A DNA stretch of 64,000 nucleotides from Novosphingobium decolorationis (lineage in GTDB: Bacteria > Pseudomonadota > Alphaproteobacteria > Sphingomonadales > Sphingomonadaceae). Location: the NCBI RefSeq assembly GCF_018417475.1, contig NZ_CP054856.1, forward strand, positions 2,759,001 through 2,823,000, read 5' to 3'. Each line of letters starts with the position of its first letter. Within the stretch, counting starts at the first letter, position 1. Shown here in pieces: positions 34,326 through 42,843 of the stretch. The notes below the pieces were generated by a model. It saw only the letters and a program-made list of their open reading frames with translations. It did no database searches and was not told where the DNA came from. A program made the position numbers and the translations under genes.

Positions 34326-35780
34326 CTAGCTTTCCGGAATGTCGCCGTCCTGGACCGGCGTGTCAACGGTGCGCGTCGAACGGGCCACAGGTGCGGGGTC
34401 GCTTTCCCAATCAAAGATCTTGTCGTGGACGCGCTCGTAATTGACCTCAGGGTCGTAGAGAATGCCGCCTTCGAGGTTGAGATCGCGCGCTTCGGCGCGG
34501 CCCATCGCGGCCAGCAGAGTGAAGCCGGCCACGTAGGAATTGCGCTGTGCGGTGACGAGATCGGTCTGCGCGTTCAGGTATTCCTGCTCGGCATCAAGAA
34601 TGTCGAGGATCGTGCGGTTGCCCACCGAGTTTTCGGCGCGCACGCCCTCTAGGCTGAGTTCGCTGGCATCGACGGCGACCTGCGAGGATTCGATGAGATC
34701 GAGCGCGGCTCGGTAGGCGGTGAAGGCCGAGCGGACCTGCGCGATCACGTCGCGTTCGGCGGCGATTTCCTGTTCGAGCGCGGCCGAGGCCTGGGCCTGA
34801 GCCTGGCGGCGCTGGGCGGCGGGAAGGCCGCCCTGGAAGAGGGGAATCGAGACCTGCGCGCCGATCTGCGCCTGGCGGTCGGTCTGCGGCACGGCGCTGC
34901 TGCCCACGCCGCCCAGCGTGTCGAGGTAGTTGCTGTAGCTGCCCCGCCCGAACAGCGCGAGGGTGGGCAGGCGCCCGGCCCCGGCGACGTCGATGTCCTT
35001 TTCCGCCGCCCGGCTCGATTCCCGTGCGGAGATCAGCGCGGGGTTGTTGTCGAGCGCGACCATCACCGCCTCGCGCGCGTCGTCCGGCAGGCCGGGCAGA
35101 GGCGGAGGCGGGGCCAGCGCTTCGGGCGCCTTGCCGACAAGCTGGATGTAGGTTTCGCGCGCGGCGGCGAGCGTCGCTTCGGCGCTCAGCACGTTGCTCT
35201 GCGCCAGCGCCAGGCGCGACTGCGACTGCGCGACATCGGTGCGCGTGACATCGCCGATCTCGAAACGGTCGCGCGTGGCCTGAAGGTTGACCTCCAGCAC
35301 CGCGACGTTCTTGCGGTTGAGCCCGACCAGCGCCTCGCCCCGGATCACGTCCATGTAGGCCGCGACCACGTTGGCAAAGAGCTGGCTTTCGCTGGCGCGC
35401 AGGTCGGCCTGGCCCGCGCCCACACGGATCTTGGCGGCCTTGACGCGGTTCTTGACCGCGCCGCCCGAATAGATCGGCACCTGCACATCGCCCTGACCCT
35501 GTACGAGGCGTTCAGGCGCGGTGAACGAGGTGCGGCTGGTCACCACGAACTCGGTGTAGGTGCCCGAGACGCTGGCGCTGGGAAGGCCGGCTGCGCGGGC
35601 AATCGCCACGTTCTCGTCCACGCCGCGCTGGCCGGAACGGGCCGCTTCCAGCGTCGGGTTGGTCTGGTAGGCCTGGACGAGAGCTTCGCGCAAGGTATCG
35701 GCCCGCGCCGGAAGTACCCCGGCGAGGCTGACCAGTGCAGCGCCTGTCATCATCCCGGCACGCCGCGCGAGCCGGGACAT
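34326..35780 (-). CDS. tolC: TolC-family outer membrane efflux protein
   Basis: A 484-residue outer-membrane channel. A signal peptide ends at A-R-A-D (about residue 28). Two homologous OEP repeats follow, with the coiled-coil periplasmic parts rich in Ala, Gln and Glu, and the second includes V-S-I-P-L-F-Q-G-G. The C-terminal tail past residue 440 is Asp/Glu-rich. It would serve type I secretion or RND efflux; no inner-membrane partner is nearby. It is two bases from pcm and transcribed with it. Confidence 0.93.
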   Translation of the reverse strand: MSRLARRAGMMTGAALVSLAGVLPARADTLREALVQAYQTNPTLEAARSGQRGVDENVAIARAAGLPSASVSGTYTEFVVTSRTSFTAPERLVQGQGDVQVPIYSGGAVKNRVKAAKIRVGAGQADLRASESQLFANVVAAYMDVIRGEALVGLNRKNVAVLEVNLQATRDRFEIGDVTRTDVAQSQSRLALAQSNVLSAEATLAAARETYIQLVGKAPEALAPPPPLPGLPDDAREAVMVALDNNPALISARESSRAAEKDIDVAGAGRLPTLALFGRGSYSNYLDTLGGVGSSAVPQTDRQAQIGAQVSIPLFQGGLPAAQRRQAQAQASAALEQEIAAERDVIAQVRSAFTAYRAALDLIESSQVAVDASELSLEGVRAENSVGNRTILDILDAEQEYLNAQTDLVTAQRNSYVAGFTLLAAMGRAEARDLNLEGGILYDPEVNYERVHDKIFDWESDPAPVARSTRTVDTPVQDGDIPES

Positions 35781-35782
35781 GG

Positions 35783-36382
35783 TCAGAAGCTCCAGCGCTT
35801 GGGCGCTGCGAATTCGGGAACGGCGGGAATGCCCTGCTCGTGGACGGGCAGGAGGGCCAGGTGGCCAGCCGTCTTGACGCCCACGGCGAGACGCGAGACG
35901 CCGCGCAGGATTTCCCCGGTGACCACGCGGCCTTCATCGTCCAGGCGGGCAACGAGCGCTTCGGGCAGTTCCTCGGCGGCGCCGTCGACCAGGATCAGGT
36001 CGTAGCCGCCCTGGCCGGCTTCGAGCGCCTGTGCCGGGGTGATCGTGTCGAACTCGGCGACGAGCGTGCGCAGCAGGGCGGCGTAGTAGCCATTGGCATC
36101 GCCCACCAGCAGGATCTTCTTCGCCTGGGTCGGGTCCGCCTCGGTCAGCGCGGCGCCGTAGAACAGCGGGGCGGCCAGGAAACGGCCTTCGCCCAGCGGC
36201 ACGGCGCGGTCGATGTAGGCGGCGTCCTTCCAGTCCGCGGGCACGAAGTCTTCACGCGCGACGCTCGCCATCGCGGTCAGAACCCAGGGTTCGTTGACGC
36301 CGCTGGTGCGCAGCTGGCTGGAGATCATCGCGCGGCGGGCTTCGTTCGGCGCGGTGGCGGACCGGTCCTCGGTCAGGGTCAT
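35783..36382 (-). CDS. protein-L-isoaspartate O-methyltransferase-like protein, degenerate SAM motif
   Basis: A 199-residue PCMT-family protein. The family front end is present (M-I-S-S-Q-L-R-T-S-G-V, A-R-E-D-F-V-P). The SAM motif I, normally V-L-E-I-G-T-G-S-G-Y, reads I-L-L-V-G-D-A-N-G-Y, so the acidic residue and two glycine-loop positions are lost. Isoaspartate repair activity is therefore doubtful. It lies directly upstream of tolC and popZ and may act with them. The ATG at 36382 was chosen over a longer frame. Confidence 0.8.
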   Translation of the reverse strand: MTLTEDRSATAPNEARRAMISSQLRTSGVNEPWVLTAMASVAREDFVPADWKDAAYIDRAVPLGEGRFLAAPLFYGAALTEADPTQAKKILLVGDANGYYAALLRTLVAEFDTITPAQALEAGQGGYDLILVDGAAEELPEALVARLDDEGRVVTGEILRGVSRLAVGVKTAGHLALLPVHEQGIPAVPEFAAPKRWSF

Positions 36383-36539
36383 CTGTTCACTATCCCTCAA
36401 GCAAGCGCGGCTGTCGGGCCTGATGGTCCCAGGCAGAAGATGCGCGCGGATAAGTCGGCTTTTGCAAAGCGCCTTCTAGGCCAAGGAGGCCTTCGGGCTC
36501 AAGTGCTTTGAACGGCACTGGTCGATCCATCTTGACGCT

Positions 36540-36568
36540 TTGACGATGGGGGGCACGCGGCCTATGGG
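36540..36568 (+). promoter_or_regulatory. candidate promoter of the fumarase gene
   Basis: TTGACG (36540-36545), 17 bases, TATGGG (36563-36568), 60 bases before the ATG. The -35 matches sigma70 at five of six positions. Confidence 0.5.
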
Positions 36569-36628
36569 AACTCGCAAAAGCACAACAGGTCCCAAGTCCG
36601 GGACCGCGCAACAGGAGCGTTTGATCCC

Positions 36629-38152
36629 ATGGCCGAAATGGTGACTATCCGCGAAGACGACCTGATCGAAAGTGTCGCCGACGCTCTCCAGTACATCAGC
36701 TACTACCATCCGATGGACTACATCCGCGCGCTGGGCGAGGCCTACGAGGCCGAGCAGGGCCCCGCCGCGAAGGACGCGATCGCGCAGATTCTCACCAATT
36801 CGCGCATGTGCGCCGAAGGCCACCGCCCGATCTGCCAGGACACCGGCATCGTCAACGTCTTCATCGAGTGGGGCCAGAACTGCCGCCTCGAGAGCGACCG
36901 CTCCTTGCAGGAAGTGGTCGATGAAGGCGTGCGCCGCGCTTACGGCAACAAGGAAAACAAGCTGCGCGCCTCGGTGCTGGCGGATCCGGCCTTCACCCGC
37001 CGCAACACCAAGGACAACACGCCTTCGGTGCTCTCGGTCTCGATGGTTCCGGGCAACAAGATCACCGTCGACGTGGCGGCCAAGGGCGGCGGCTCGGAAG
37101 CCAAGTCCAAGTTCAAGATGATGAACCCCAGCGACAACATCGTCGACTGGGTGCTCGAAATGCTGCCGCAGATGGGCGCGGGCTGGTGCCCGCCGGGCAT
37201 GCTGGGCATCGGCATCGGCGGCACCGCCGAGCACTGCGTCAAGCTTGCCAAGCAGAGCCTGATGGACCCGATCGACATGGGCCAGCTCAAGGCGCGCGGC
37301 CCCCAGAACGACATCGAGGCGCTGCGCATCGAGATCTTCGACAAGGTCAACGCGATGGGCATCGGCGCGCAGGGGCTGGGCGGCCTTGCCACCATCCTCG
37401 ACGTCAAGATCCTCGACTGGCCCTGCCACGCGGCGAACAAGCCGGTCGCGATGATCCCCAACTGCGCGGCGACCCGCCACGCGCACTTCACGCTGGACGG
37501 TTCGGGCCCGAGCTACCTCGAAAAGCCCAACCTCGCCGACTGGCCGCAGGTGGAATGGAAGCCGAGCAAGGAAGCCATCCGCGTCGATCTCGACACCCTC
37601 ACCCCCGAGGATGTGAAGAGCTGGAAGCAGGGTGACCGCCTGCTGCTGAACGGCAAGATGCTGACCGGACGTGACGCGGCCCACAAGCGCATCCAGGACA
37701 TGCTCGCCAAGGGCGAGGAACTGCCTGTCGATTTCAAGGGCCGCGTGATCTACTACGTGGGCCCCGTCGACCCGGTGCGCGACGAAGTCGTCGGCCCGGC
37801 TGGCCCGACCACCGCCACGCGCATGGACAAGTTCATGGACACCATGCTCGAGCAGGGCCTCCTGGCGTGCGTCGGTAAGGCCGAGCGCGGACCCGCCGCG
37901 ACCGAATCCATCGCCAAGCACGAATCCTCCTACCTCATGGCGGTTGGCGGTGCGGCCTACCTCGTGTCCCGCGCGATCAAGGAAGCCAAGGTCGTCGGCT
38001 TCGAGGACCTGGGCATGGAAGCGATCTACGAGTTCACCGTCGAGGATATGCCGGTGACCGTGGCGGTCGATTCCGAAGGCAAGAACGTCCACCAGCTCGC
38101 CCCGCTGGTGTGGCAGGAAAAGATCGCCAAGGAGCACCTGCTCGCCGACTGA
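36629..38152 (+). CDS. class I (iron-sulfur) fumarate hydratase
   Basis: A 507-residue [4Fe-4S] fumarase interconverting fumarate and malate in the TCA cycle. The cluster cysteines lie in P-I-C-Q-D-T-G near residue 72, G-W-C-P-P-G near 188 and P-N-C-A-A-T-R-H near 280, matching the FumA/FumB pattern. The C-terminal domain with G-P-A-G-P-T-T-A-T-R-M-D is intact. It is the oxygen-sensitive class, so a class II enzyme may exist elsewhere. Repeat copy E follows the stop. Confidence 0.95.
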   Translation: MAEMVTIREDDLIESVADALQYISYYHPMDYIRALGEAYEAEQGPAAKDAIAQILTNSRMCAEGHRPICQDTGIVNVFIEWGQNCRLESDRSLQEVVDEGVRRAYGNKENKLRASVLADPAFTRRNTKDNTPSVLSVSMVPGNKITVDVAAKGGGSEAKSKFKMMNPSDNIVDWVLEMLPQMGAGWCPPGMLGIGIGGTAEHCVKLAKQSLMDPIDMGQLKARGPQNDIEALRIEIFDKVNAMGIGAQGLGGLATILDVKILDWPCHAANKPVAMIPNCAATRHAHFTLDGSGPSYLEKPNLADWPQVEWKPSKEAIRVDLDTLTPEDVKSWKQGDRLLLNGKMLTGRDAAHKRIQDMLAKGEELPVDFKGRVIYYVGPVDPVRDEVVGPAGPTTATRMDKFMDTMLEQGLLACVGKAERGPAATESIAKHESSYLMAVGGAAYLVSRAIKEAKVVGFEDLGMEAIYEFTVEDMPVTVAVDSEGKNVHQLAPLVWQEKIAKEHLLAD

Positions 38153-38224
38153 GCGGGAGAACCTTTGCGAACCTGAAGACGGGCGGGCGGCGCAAGCTGA
38201 CCCGCCCGTTTTGCTGTCAGGGGC

Positions 38225-38351
38225 AAATATTCATGGGGCCATCGCCCCTTGACCCCAAAACGGTCTACCTCACCTTTCTCACGCAACGCGGCGTGCGCAA
38301 GGTGAGGTAGACAGTTCGGGGAGCCCGAGGGCGATGGCCCTCGGAACTCTA
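38225..38351 (+). repeat. palindromic repeat, copy E (127 bp)
   Basis: Hairpin 1 is GGGGCCATCGCCCC, the central stem uses ACCTCACCTT and AAGGTGAGGT, and hairpin 2 is CCGAGGGCGATGGCCCTCGG. The terminal inverted repeat is weak in this copy. It lies in the 309-base gap between fumarase and the kinase gene. The remaining part of the gap (38352-38461) shows no other feature. Confidence 0.85.
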
Positions 38352-38461
38352 TGACTTTCCGGCTTCTGCCGGACGATCCGCACACCTCTCGACAAAAAGC
38401 CATTGCGAACCGACCGGGGAACTGGCCTGATTGCACCTGCCGGGGCTAAGGCAGGGGAACA

Positions 38462-39880
38462 ATGGCCATCGTATCTGAAAATCCACGCGTTCCTGCGCGC
38501 ATGGTGCTGCTTTCGCTGGCAGCGCTCTGGGCGTGCTATTTCATCGTCGCGACCTTGCGCGGGGCCTTCATGGGCTTCGATTTCGCCTGGCCGATCATCT
38601 CGCGAAGGCTGACGATCTGTCTGCTCTCGATGATGGTCATGGCCGCGGTCTGGCCGCTGCTCCAGATGCTCGACCGCAAGTCGAACCTGGTGCGCCTGGT
38701 GATCGTGCTGGTGGGCGCCTTGCCGCTTGCCCTGCTGCTCAGTCTCATCAACGCAATGGTCTTTGCCGACCTGGAAATGGCGATGAAGACGGCCGACAAG
38801 GAAGGTCTGACCCAGATCGATCCGGGCAAGGTCCGCGTGATGCAGGATGAGGCGGGGAACATCCTTGTTGATCTGCCCAAGTCGTCCTCGCGCGAAACGG
38901 ACCAGCAGGAGGCGCCGCCCGCCCCTCCCGTCACGAGCTCGGCCGTGCCCGATGTCGTCCCCGGCATGAGCGATGATGCAGGACCGCTGCTGGACGATAC
39001 CGGCCGGGGCCCTGCGTCGGCGGGTATCATGCCCGGCGCGGAAGGGGGGATTACCATCCGCACCAACGGCGGCGCGCGTGACACCCTGTTCGGGCGCTGG
39101 GCGGGCATGGCCGACACGACCTTCGGGCGCTACTTCCTCGTCCTGGCCTGGGCCGCACTCTATTTCGCGCTCGCCAAGGCGGAAGAGGCGCGCGCGGCCG
39201 AGCGGCGCGAGGGCGAGTACCGCCGCGCCGCCGAAGCGGCCGAGCTGCGCTCGCTGCGCTACCAGGTCAATCCGCACTTCCTGTTCAATACGCTGAACTC
39301 GCTCTCCGCGCTGGTCATGACCGGGCGCCAGGAGGCGGCCGAGACGATGATCCAGACGCTCTCGACCTTCTACCGCCGCACGCTGAACGGCGATCCCACC
39401 AACGACATGCGCCTGCTGGATGAGATCGAGATGCAGAAGCTCTACCTCTCGATCGAGGGGGTACGTTTCCCTAATCGTTTGCAGACTCACTTCACGATTG
39501 ACGAGGACGTCGCCGATGCGATGGTACCGGGCATGATCCTGCAGCCGCTGGTCGAGAACTCGGTGAAGTACGCGGTCGCGGCCACGCAGCGTCCGGTCAC
39601 GATCACGATCTCGGCCCGGCGCGGCGAAGGGGAAGACGGTGAGGCCGATCGCCTTGTGCTCACCGTGTGCGACGATGGCCCCGGCGTGCCCTTGAACAAG
39701 GCCGACGGGTGCGGCATCGGATTGACCAACGTGCGCGATCGCTTGCGCGCGCGCTACGCGAATACGGCCAGGCTGGCCTACGGTCCGCAGGAGGAGGGGG
39801 GCTTTGCGACCGTCCTCGACCTGCCGCTGGAGACCGAACAGGGAGCAGCCGGGGCGAGGGAGACGAGATTTGACGGATAG
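38462..39880 (+). CDS. LytS-like sensor histidine kinase
   Basis: A 472-residue sensor kinase of the His_kinase/HATPase pair (LytS/YehU type). Membrane segments lie near residues 14-35, 51-70, 78-102 and 222-240. A Pro/Asp-rich loop of about 110 residues between the third and fourth is the likely sensor part. The phospho-accepting His lies in Y-Q-V-N-P-H-F-L-F-N-T-L near residue 272, and the ATP site has L-V-E-N-S-V-K-Y and D-D-G-P-G-V. Its stop overlaps or abuts the response regulator start, so they are one operon. Confidence 0.9.
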   Translation: MAIVSENPRVPARMVLLSLAALWACYFIVATLRGAFMGFDFAWPIISRRLTICLLSMMVMAAVWPLLQMLDRKSNLVRLVIVLVGALPLALLLSLINAMVFADLEMAMKTADKEGLTQIDPGKVRVMQDEAGNILVDLPKSSSRETDQQEAPPAPPVTSSAVPDVVPGMSDDAGPLLDDTGRGPASAGIMPGAEGGITIRTNGGARDTLFGRWAGMADTTFGRYFLVLAWAALYFALAKAEEARAAERREGEYRRAAEAAELRSLRYQVNPHFLFNTLNSLSALVMTGRQEAAETMIQTLSTFYRRTLNGDPTNDMRLLDEIEMQKLYLSIEGVRFPNRLQTHFTIDEDVADAMVPGMILQPLVENSVKYAVAATQRPVTITISARRGEGEDGEADRLVLTVCDDGPGVPLNKADGCGIGLTNVRDRLRARYANTARLAYGPQEEGGFATVLDLPLETEQGAAGARETRFDG

Positions 39881-39887
39881 CAACGCC

Positions 39888-40640
39888 ATGCCGAATGGTG
39901 CCAACGACACCGTGACCAGTGCGCCGCTGCGCACCCTGATCGTGGACGACGAGCCGCTGGCGGTGGAGCGCATGCAGGTGATCTGCTCGCGGCTGGGTTC
40001 GGTCTCGGTGGTCGGCACGGCCAGCGATGGCGAGGCCGCGCTGCGCCTGTGCGAGGCGCTGCATCCCGATCTTCTGCTGCTCGATCTCACCATGCCCGAG
40101 ACCGATGGACTGACCGTCGCGCGGCGTCTGGCGCGCCAGGACAATGCGCCCGCGGTGATCTTCGTCACCGCGCACGACGAATTCGCGGTCGAGGCCTTCG
40201 ATCTCGACGCGGTGGACTATGTCCTCAAGCCCGTGACGCCCGAGCGGCTGGAACGCGCGATCGGGCGCGTCATTGCCCGGCGCGGCGAACGCACCGAGCC
40301 CAGGAGCGACTGGCTGGAGGAATTCTGGGTGCCGCACCGCTCCGAACTGGTGCGCGTGCCCGCCGACGATGTGCAGCGCATCGATGCCGAGCGTGACTAC
40401 GTGCGCCTCCACGTGGGCGAGCAGAGCTATCTCCTGCTCCAGACCATCACCAGCCTGCAGGAGCGGCTCGACCCGGCGCGCTTCATTCGCATCCACCGCA
40501 GCCACATCCTGCGCCGCGACCACGTGACCGGCCTCAAGCACGAGGGCCTGGGCGTGTGGTCGGTCGAAACGACGAGCGGTGACAGCCTGCGCATCGGGCG
40601 CACGTACCTGCCCGAGGTGAAGAAGATGGCGGGGCGCTGA
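39888..40640 (+). CDS. LytTR-family response regulator
   Basis: A 250-residue regulator. The receiver domain (about residues 15-130) shows L-I-V-D-D-E-P-L-A, the phospho-Asp in L-L-L-D-L-T-M-P, F-V-T-A-H-D and D-Y-V-L-K-P-V-T-P. The LytTR DNA-binding domain (about 148-248) has V-P-A-D-D-V-Q-R-I-D-A-E-R-D-Y-V and F-I-R-I-H-R-S-H-I. ATG 39888 was used. A TTG at 39870 has the better Shine-Dalgarno (AGGGAG) and would overlap the kinase stop, so the true start may be six codons earlier. Repeat copy F follows. Confidence 0.9.
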   Translation: MPNGANDTVTSAPLRTLIVDDEPLAVERMQVICSRLGSVSVVGTASDGEAALRLCEALHPDLLLLDLTMPETDGLTVARRLARQDNAPAVIFVTAHDEFAVEAFDLDAVDYVLKPVTPERLERAIGRVIARRGERTEPRSDWLEEFWVPHRSELVRVPADDVQRIDAERDYVRLHVGEQSYLLLQTITSLQERLDPARFIRIHRSHILRRDHVTGLKHEGLGVWSVETTSGDSLRIGRTYLPEVKKMAGR

Positions 40641-40661
40641 TCCTGGGCTCAGGAAGAAGGT

Positions 40662-40788
40662 ATTGATTCAACGGGCCATCGCCCCTTGACCCCAGAACGG
40701 GCGACCTCATTTCTCTCAGATACCGTCGCGTGTGTGAGGTGAGGTCGACAGTTTTGGGAGCCCGAGAGCGATGGCCCTCGGAAATCTC
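40662..40788 (+). repeat. palindromic repeat, copy F (127 bp)
   Basis: The ends are ATTGATTC and GAAATCTC. Hairpin 1 is CGGGCCATCGCCCC, with CAGAACGGGCGACCTCA on the left and GAGGTCGACAGTTTTGGG on the right of the centre. Hairpin 2 is CCGAGAGCGATGGCCCTCGG. It lies between the convergent regulator and UrcA genes. Confidence 0.85.
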
Positions 40789-40891
40789 TCTTTTCCTGTA
40801 CCCCGCACACACAAAGAGGCGGGCCGCCAGAGGCAGCCCACCAAGTCGGTATCCGGGTCATTTCTTCTTATGGGACCTCGGGGATGGGGGA

Positions 40892-41233
40892 TCAGCCGCC
40901 GTAGCGCTGGGCCTTTTCCTGGTCGCGCATGGCGGCCGCGATCTGGCCGTCGACCTTCTCGGTGGCCTTGCGGTAGCAGGCCTGCGACGAGGAGCTGGGC
41001 AGGAAGGAGTCGACCGCGCGTTCGTCCATCCGGCAAACCTTGCGGGCCGTCTTCACGAGGCGGCGCTCCAGGGTCTCCTGGCCTTCGACCGTGCTGAGGT
41101 CGAGGTCGGTGTAGTAGACGGTCGCGGTGGGGATGCTTTCCTGCGCAGCGGCGGGAGTGGCGGTAGCGGCGAGGCCGACCATGGCAGCGGGACCAACAAG
41201 GGCAGCGGCGAAAAGGGCAGTCTTCGTGAACAT
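40892..41233 (-). CDS. UrcA family secreted protein
   Basis: A 113-residue protein with a Sec signal (M-F-T-K-T-A-L-F-A-A-A-L-V-G, cleavage after A-A-A near residue 30). The mature part starts Q-E-S-I-P-T-A-T-V-Y-Y-T-D-L-D-L and has two cysteines (V-C-R-M and A-C-Y-R-K) likely to form a disulfide, the pattern of UrcA proteins in sphingomonads. The function is unknown. A very good AGGAGG lies before the ATG, which indicates strong translation. Confidence 0.85.
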   Translation of the reverse strand: MFTKTALFAAALVGPAAMVGLAATATPAAAQESIPTATVYYTDLDLSTVEGQETLERRLVKTARKVCRMDERAVDSFLPSSSSQACYRKATEKVDGQIAAAMRDQEKAQRYGG

Positions 41234-41549
41234 CGTGTTTCCTCCTATGGTGAGCAGGTCCGCGATGTGTGTGTCGGCCGGCTCGTTGAGTTTCTTCTGC
41301 ACCCATCCCGGCCCCCCTTCACGCGGGCATCTATGGTGGGTCGTCCAAGGTCGACCAAAGGCAAGGGCAGCGGACAAACGACGTTTGTAGTCGACGAACG
41401 GCATGGGCCGGAGCCCGCGCAAATGCGGGGATGCCTGCGCAAGGCGGCGACTCGCAGGACCTGATTCGCAAGGGGCGTGCAGGGCCCCGGTGCAGGCCCC
41501 CATGCAGGGGGATTGGCATCGGGGCGCAAGCCGCGTTAGGCTGCGCGAT
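41234..41549. other. 316-base gap upstream of the UrcA gene
   Basis: The stretch between the UrcA start and the next plus-strand gene contains no ORF with coding-like composition, no terminator and no copy of the 127-bp repeat. It should hold the UrcA promoter (minus strand), but no clear -35/-10 pair could be picked. Confidence 0.4.
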
Positions 41550-41822
41550 GTGACCATTGCCGTTCTCGTCGTCTTCTGTCTGGGCGTGATCAACTTCGCC
41601 GCCCACAAGGCCGTCCTGGAAAGCGGGCATCCCATGCTCGCGCAGGTCCCCTGGCTGCTGAAGTCGCTGGGCGGGCGGGCCAGTCTTATCGTCGAGTTCG
41701 TGATGCTGCTGGGCGCGCTGCTGATGGTCTCGGCCGGATCGCAGGGCTGGGCGCTGCTCTACCTTGTCTATTCGCTCGTCAACGGCGTTGCCGCCTGGCT
41801 GATTGTCACCGAGCGTCTGTAG
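41550..41822 (+). CDS. small three-helix membrane protein
   Basis: A 90-residue protein starting with GTG (V-T-I-A-V-L-V-V-F-C-L-G). Three hydrophobic stretches lie at about residues 2-18, 43-62 and 66-85. No family is recognised. The GTG is favoured because the frame upstream is Arg-rich and unlike a protein. It lies 38 bases before the lipid-kinase-like gene on the same strand, so they may be co-transcribed. Confidence in the start is low. Confidence 0.55.
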   Translation: MTIAVLVVFCLGVINFAAHKAVLESGHPMLAQVPWLLKSLGGRASLIVEFVMLLGALLMVSAGSQGWALLYLVYSLVNGVAAWLIVTERL

Positions 41823-41860
41823 GTCGGGAACCGGGGGGCGTACGGGGCTTTTCGCCAAGC

Positions 41861-42772
41861 ATGGAACAGGCATCGCAGACACCCGCCGACGTAGCGCAAC
41901 CCGACGATTCAACGCCCGGCGGCGCAAAGGCGCGGCGTCTCTGGCTGGTGTGCAATCCGGCAAGCGGCAGCAACGACGCGCAGACCCAGCGCGAGGCGAA
42001 GCAGGCTCTGGAGTCCGCGGGCTTCGATGTCGCGCGCACGTTGTACTTCCCCGATGATCCCGCGCCCAAGGCGGCGGATCTGGATGAGGAAGGGGTCGAG
42101 GTTGTCGCCACGTTCGGCGGCGATGGCACGGTCCATGCGGTCGTCACGGGCCTGTTCGGCTGGGGCGGTGCGGTCCTGGTCCTGCCGGGCGGCACGATGA
42201 ATCTCCTCGCCAAAACGCTGCACGGCCCGGCCAGCGCGGACGAGATCGCCGCGCGTCTTGAAAGCGGGGAAGGGCGCCGCGTGCGCACGCCTGTCATCGA
42301 CACCCGGCACGGAACCGCGCTGACCGGCGTGCTTGCGGGGCCGGGCACGATCTGGAACGAGGTGCGGGAGGCTTTGCGCGATGCGAACCTGATCGAGGTG
42401 GTCGCCACCGCGCGCCAGGCCATCAGCTATTCCACCAACGGGCCCAAGGTCGTGTGTGACCAGAGCGATTGCGGGCGCGAGGACGGCTATGCGGCGATCA
42501 CCGTCAATCCGGGCGAGGAGGGTCTGTCCGCCCGTGGTTACTACGCAGAATCGCTGGCCGACTATGCGGGGCAGGGGATTGCGCTGCTCAACCGCGACTT
42601 CCGCAATGGGCCGCACGATGATCTTGGCGTCCACCAGCGTATCCGTCTCGTCTGCCCGGCGGGCGAGCCGATGGGCCTGCTCATCGACGGCGAACCCTTT
42701 GATGGCGAGCCCGAGGAAATATTCGAGCTTGCACCCTGCGAGGTCGATCTTATTGCCACGCGCGAGGTATAG
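41861..42772 (+). CDS. diacylglycerol kinase-family protein
   Basis: A 303-residue DAGK-catalytic-domain protein (YegS-like lipid kinase fold). The nucleotide-binding block V-A-T-F-G-G-D-G-T-V-H-A-V lies near residue 82, and L-V-L-P-G-G-T-M-N-L-L-A-K near 108. N-P-A-S-G-S near 32 is also typical. The lipid or other substrate is unknown. There is no membrane segment. It is followed after 71 bases by a phosphoesterase gene, and the two may share an operon. Confidence 0.9.
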   Translation: MEQASQTPADVAQPDDSTPGGAKARRLWLVCNPASGSNDAQTQREAKQALESAGFDVARTLYFPDDPAPKAADLDEEGVEVVATFGGDGTVHAVVTGLFGWGGAVLVLPGGTMNLLAKTLHGPASADEIAARLESGEGRRVRTPVIDTRHGTALTGVLAGPGTIWNEVREALRDANLIEVVATARQAISYSTNGPKVVCDQSDCGREDGYAAITVNPGEEGLSARGYYAESLADYAGQGIALLNRDFRNGPHDDLGVHQRIRLVCPAGEPMGLLIDGEPFDGEPEEIFELAPCEVDLIATREV

Positions 42773-42843
42773 GGCGTGAAGGCGAGTTCCTTCGCGCCGG
42801 GGCGAAATGGCCCGAAACGCAGACTCAACGCAGGTGAAAGTGC

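Noticed and set aside
36476..38137. A 553-residue minus-strand ORF
   Set aside because: Antisense shadow of the fumarase gene.
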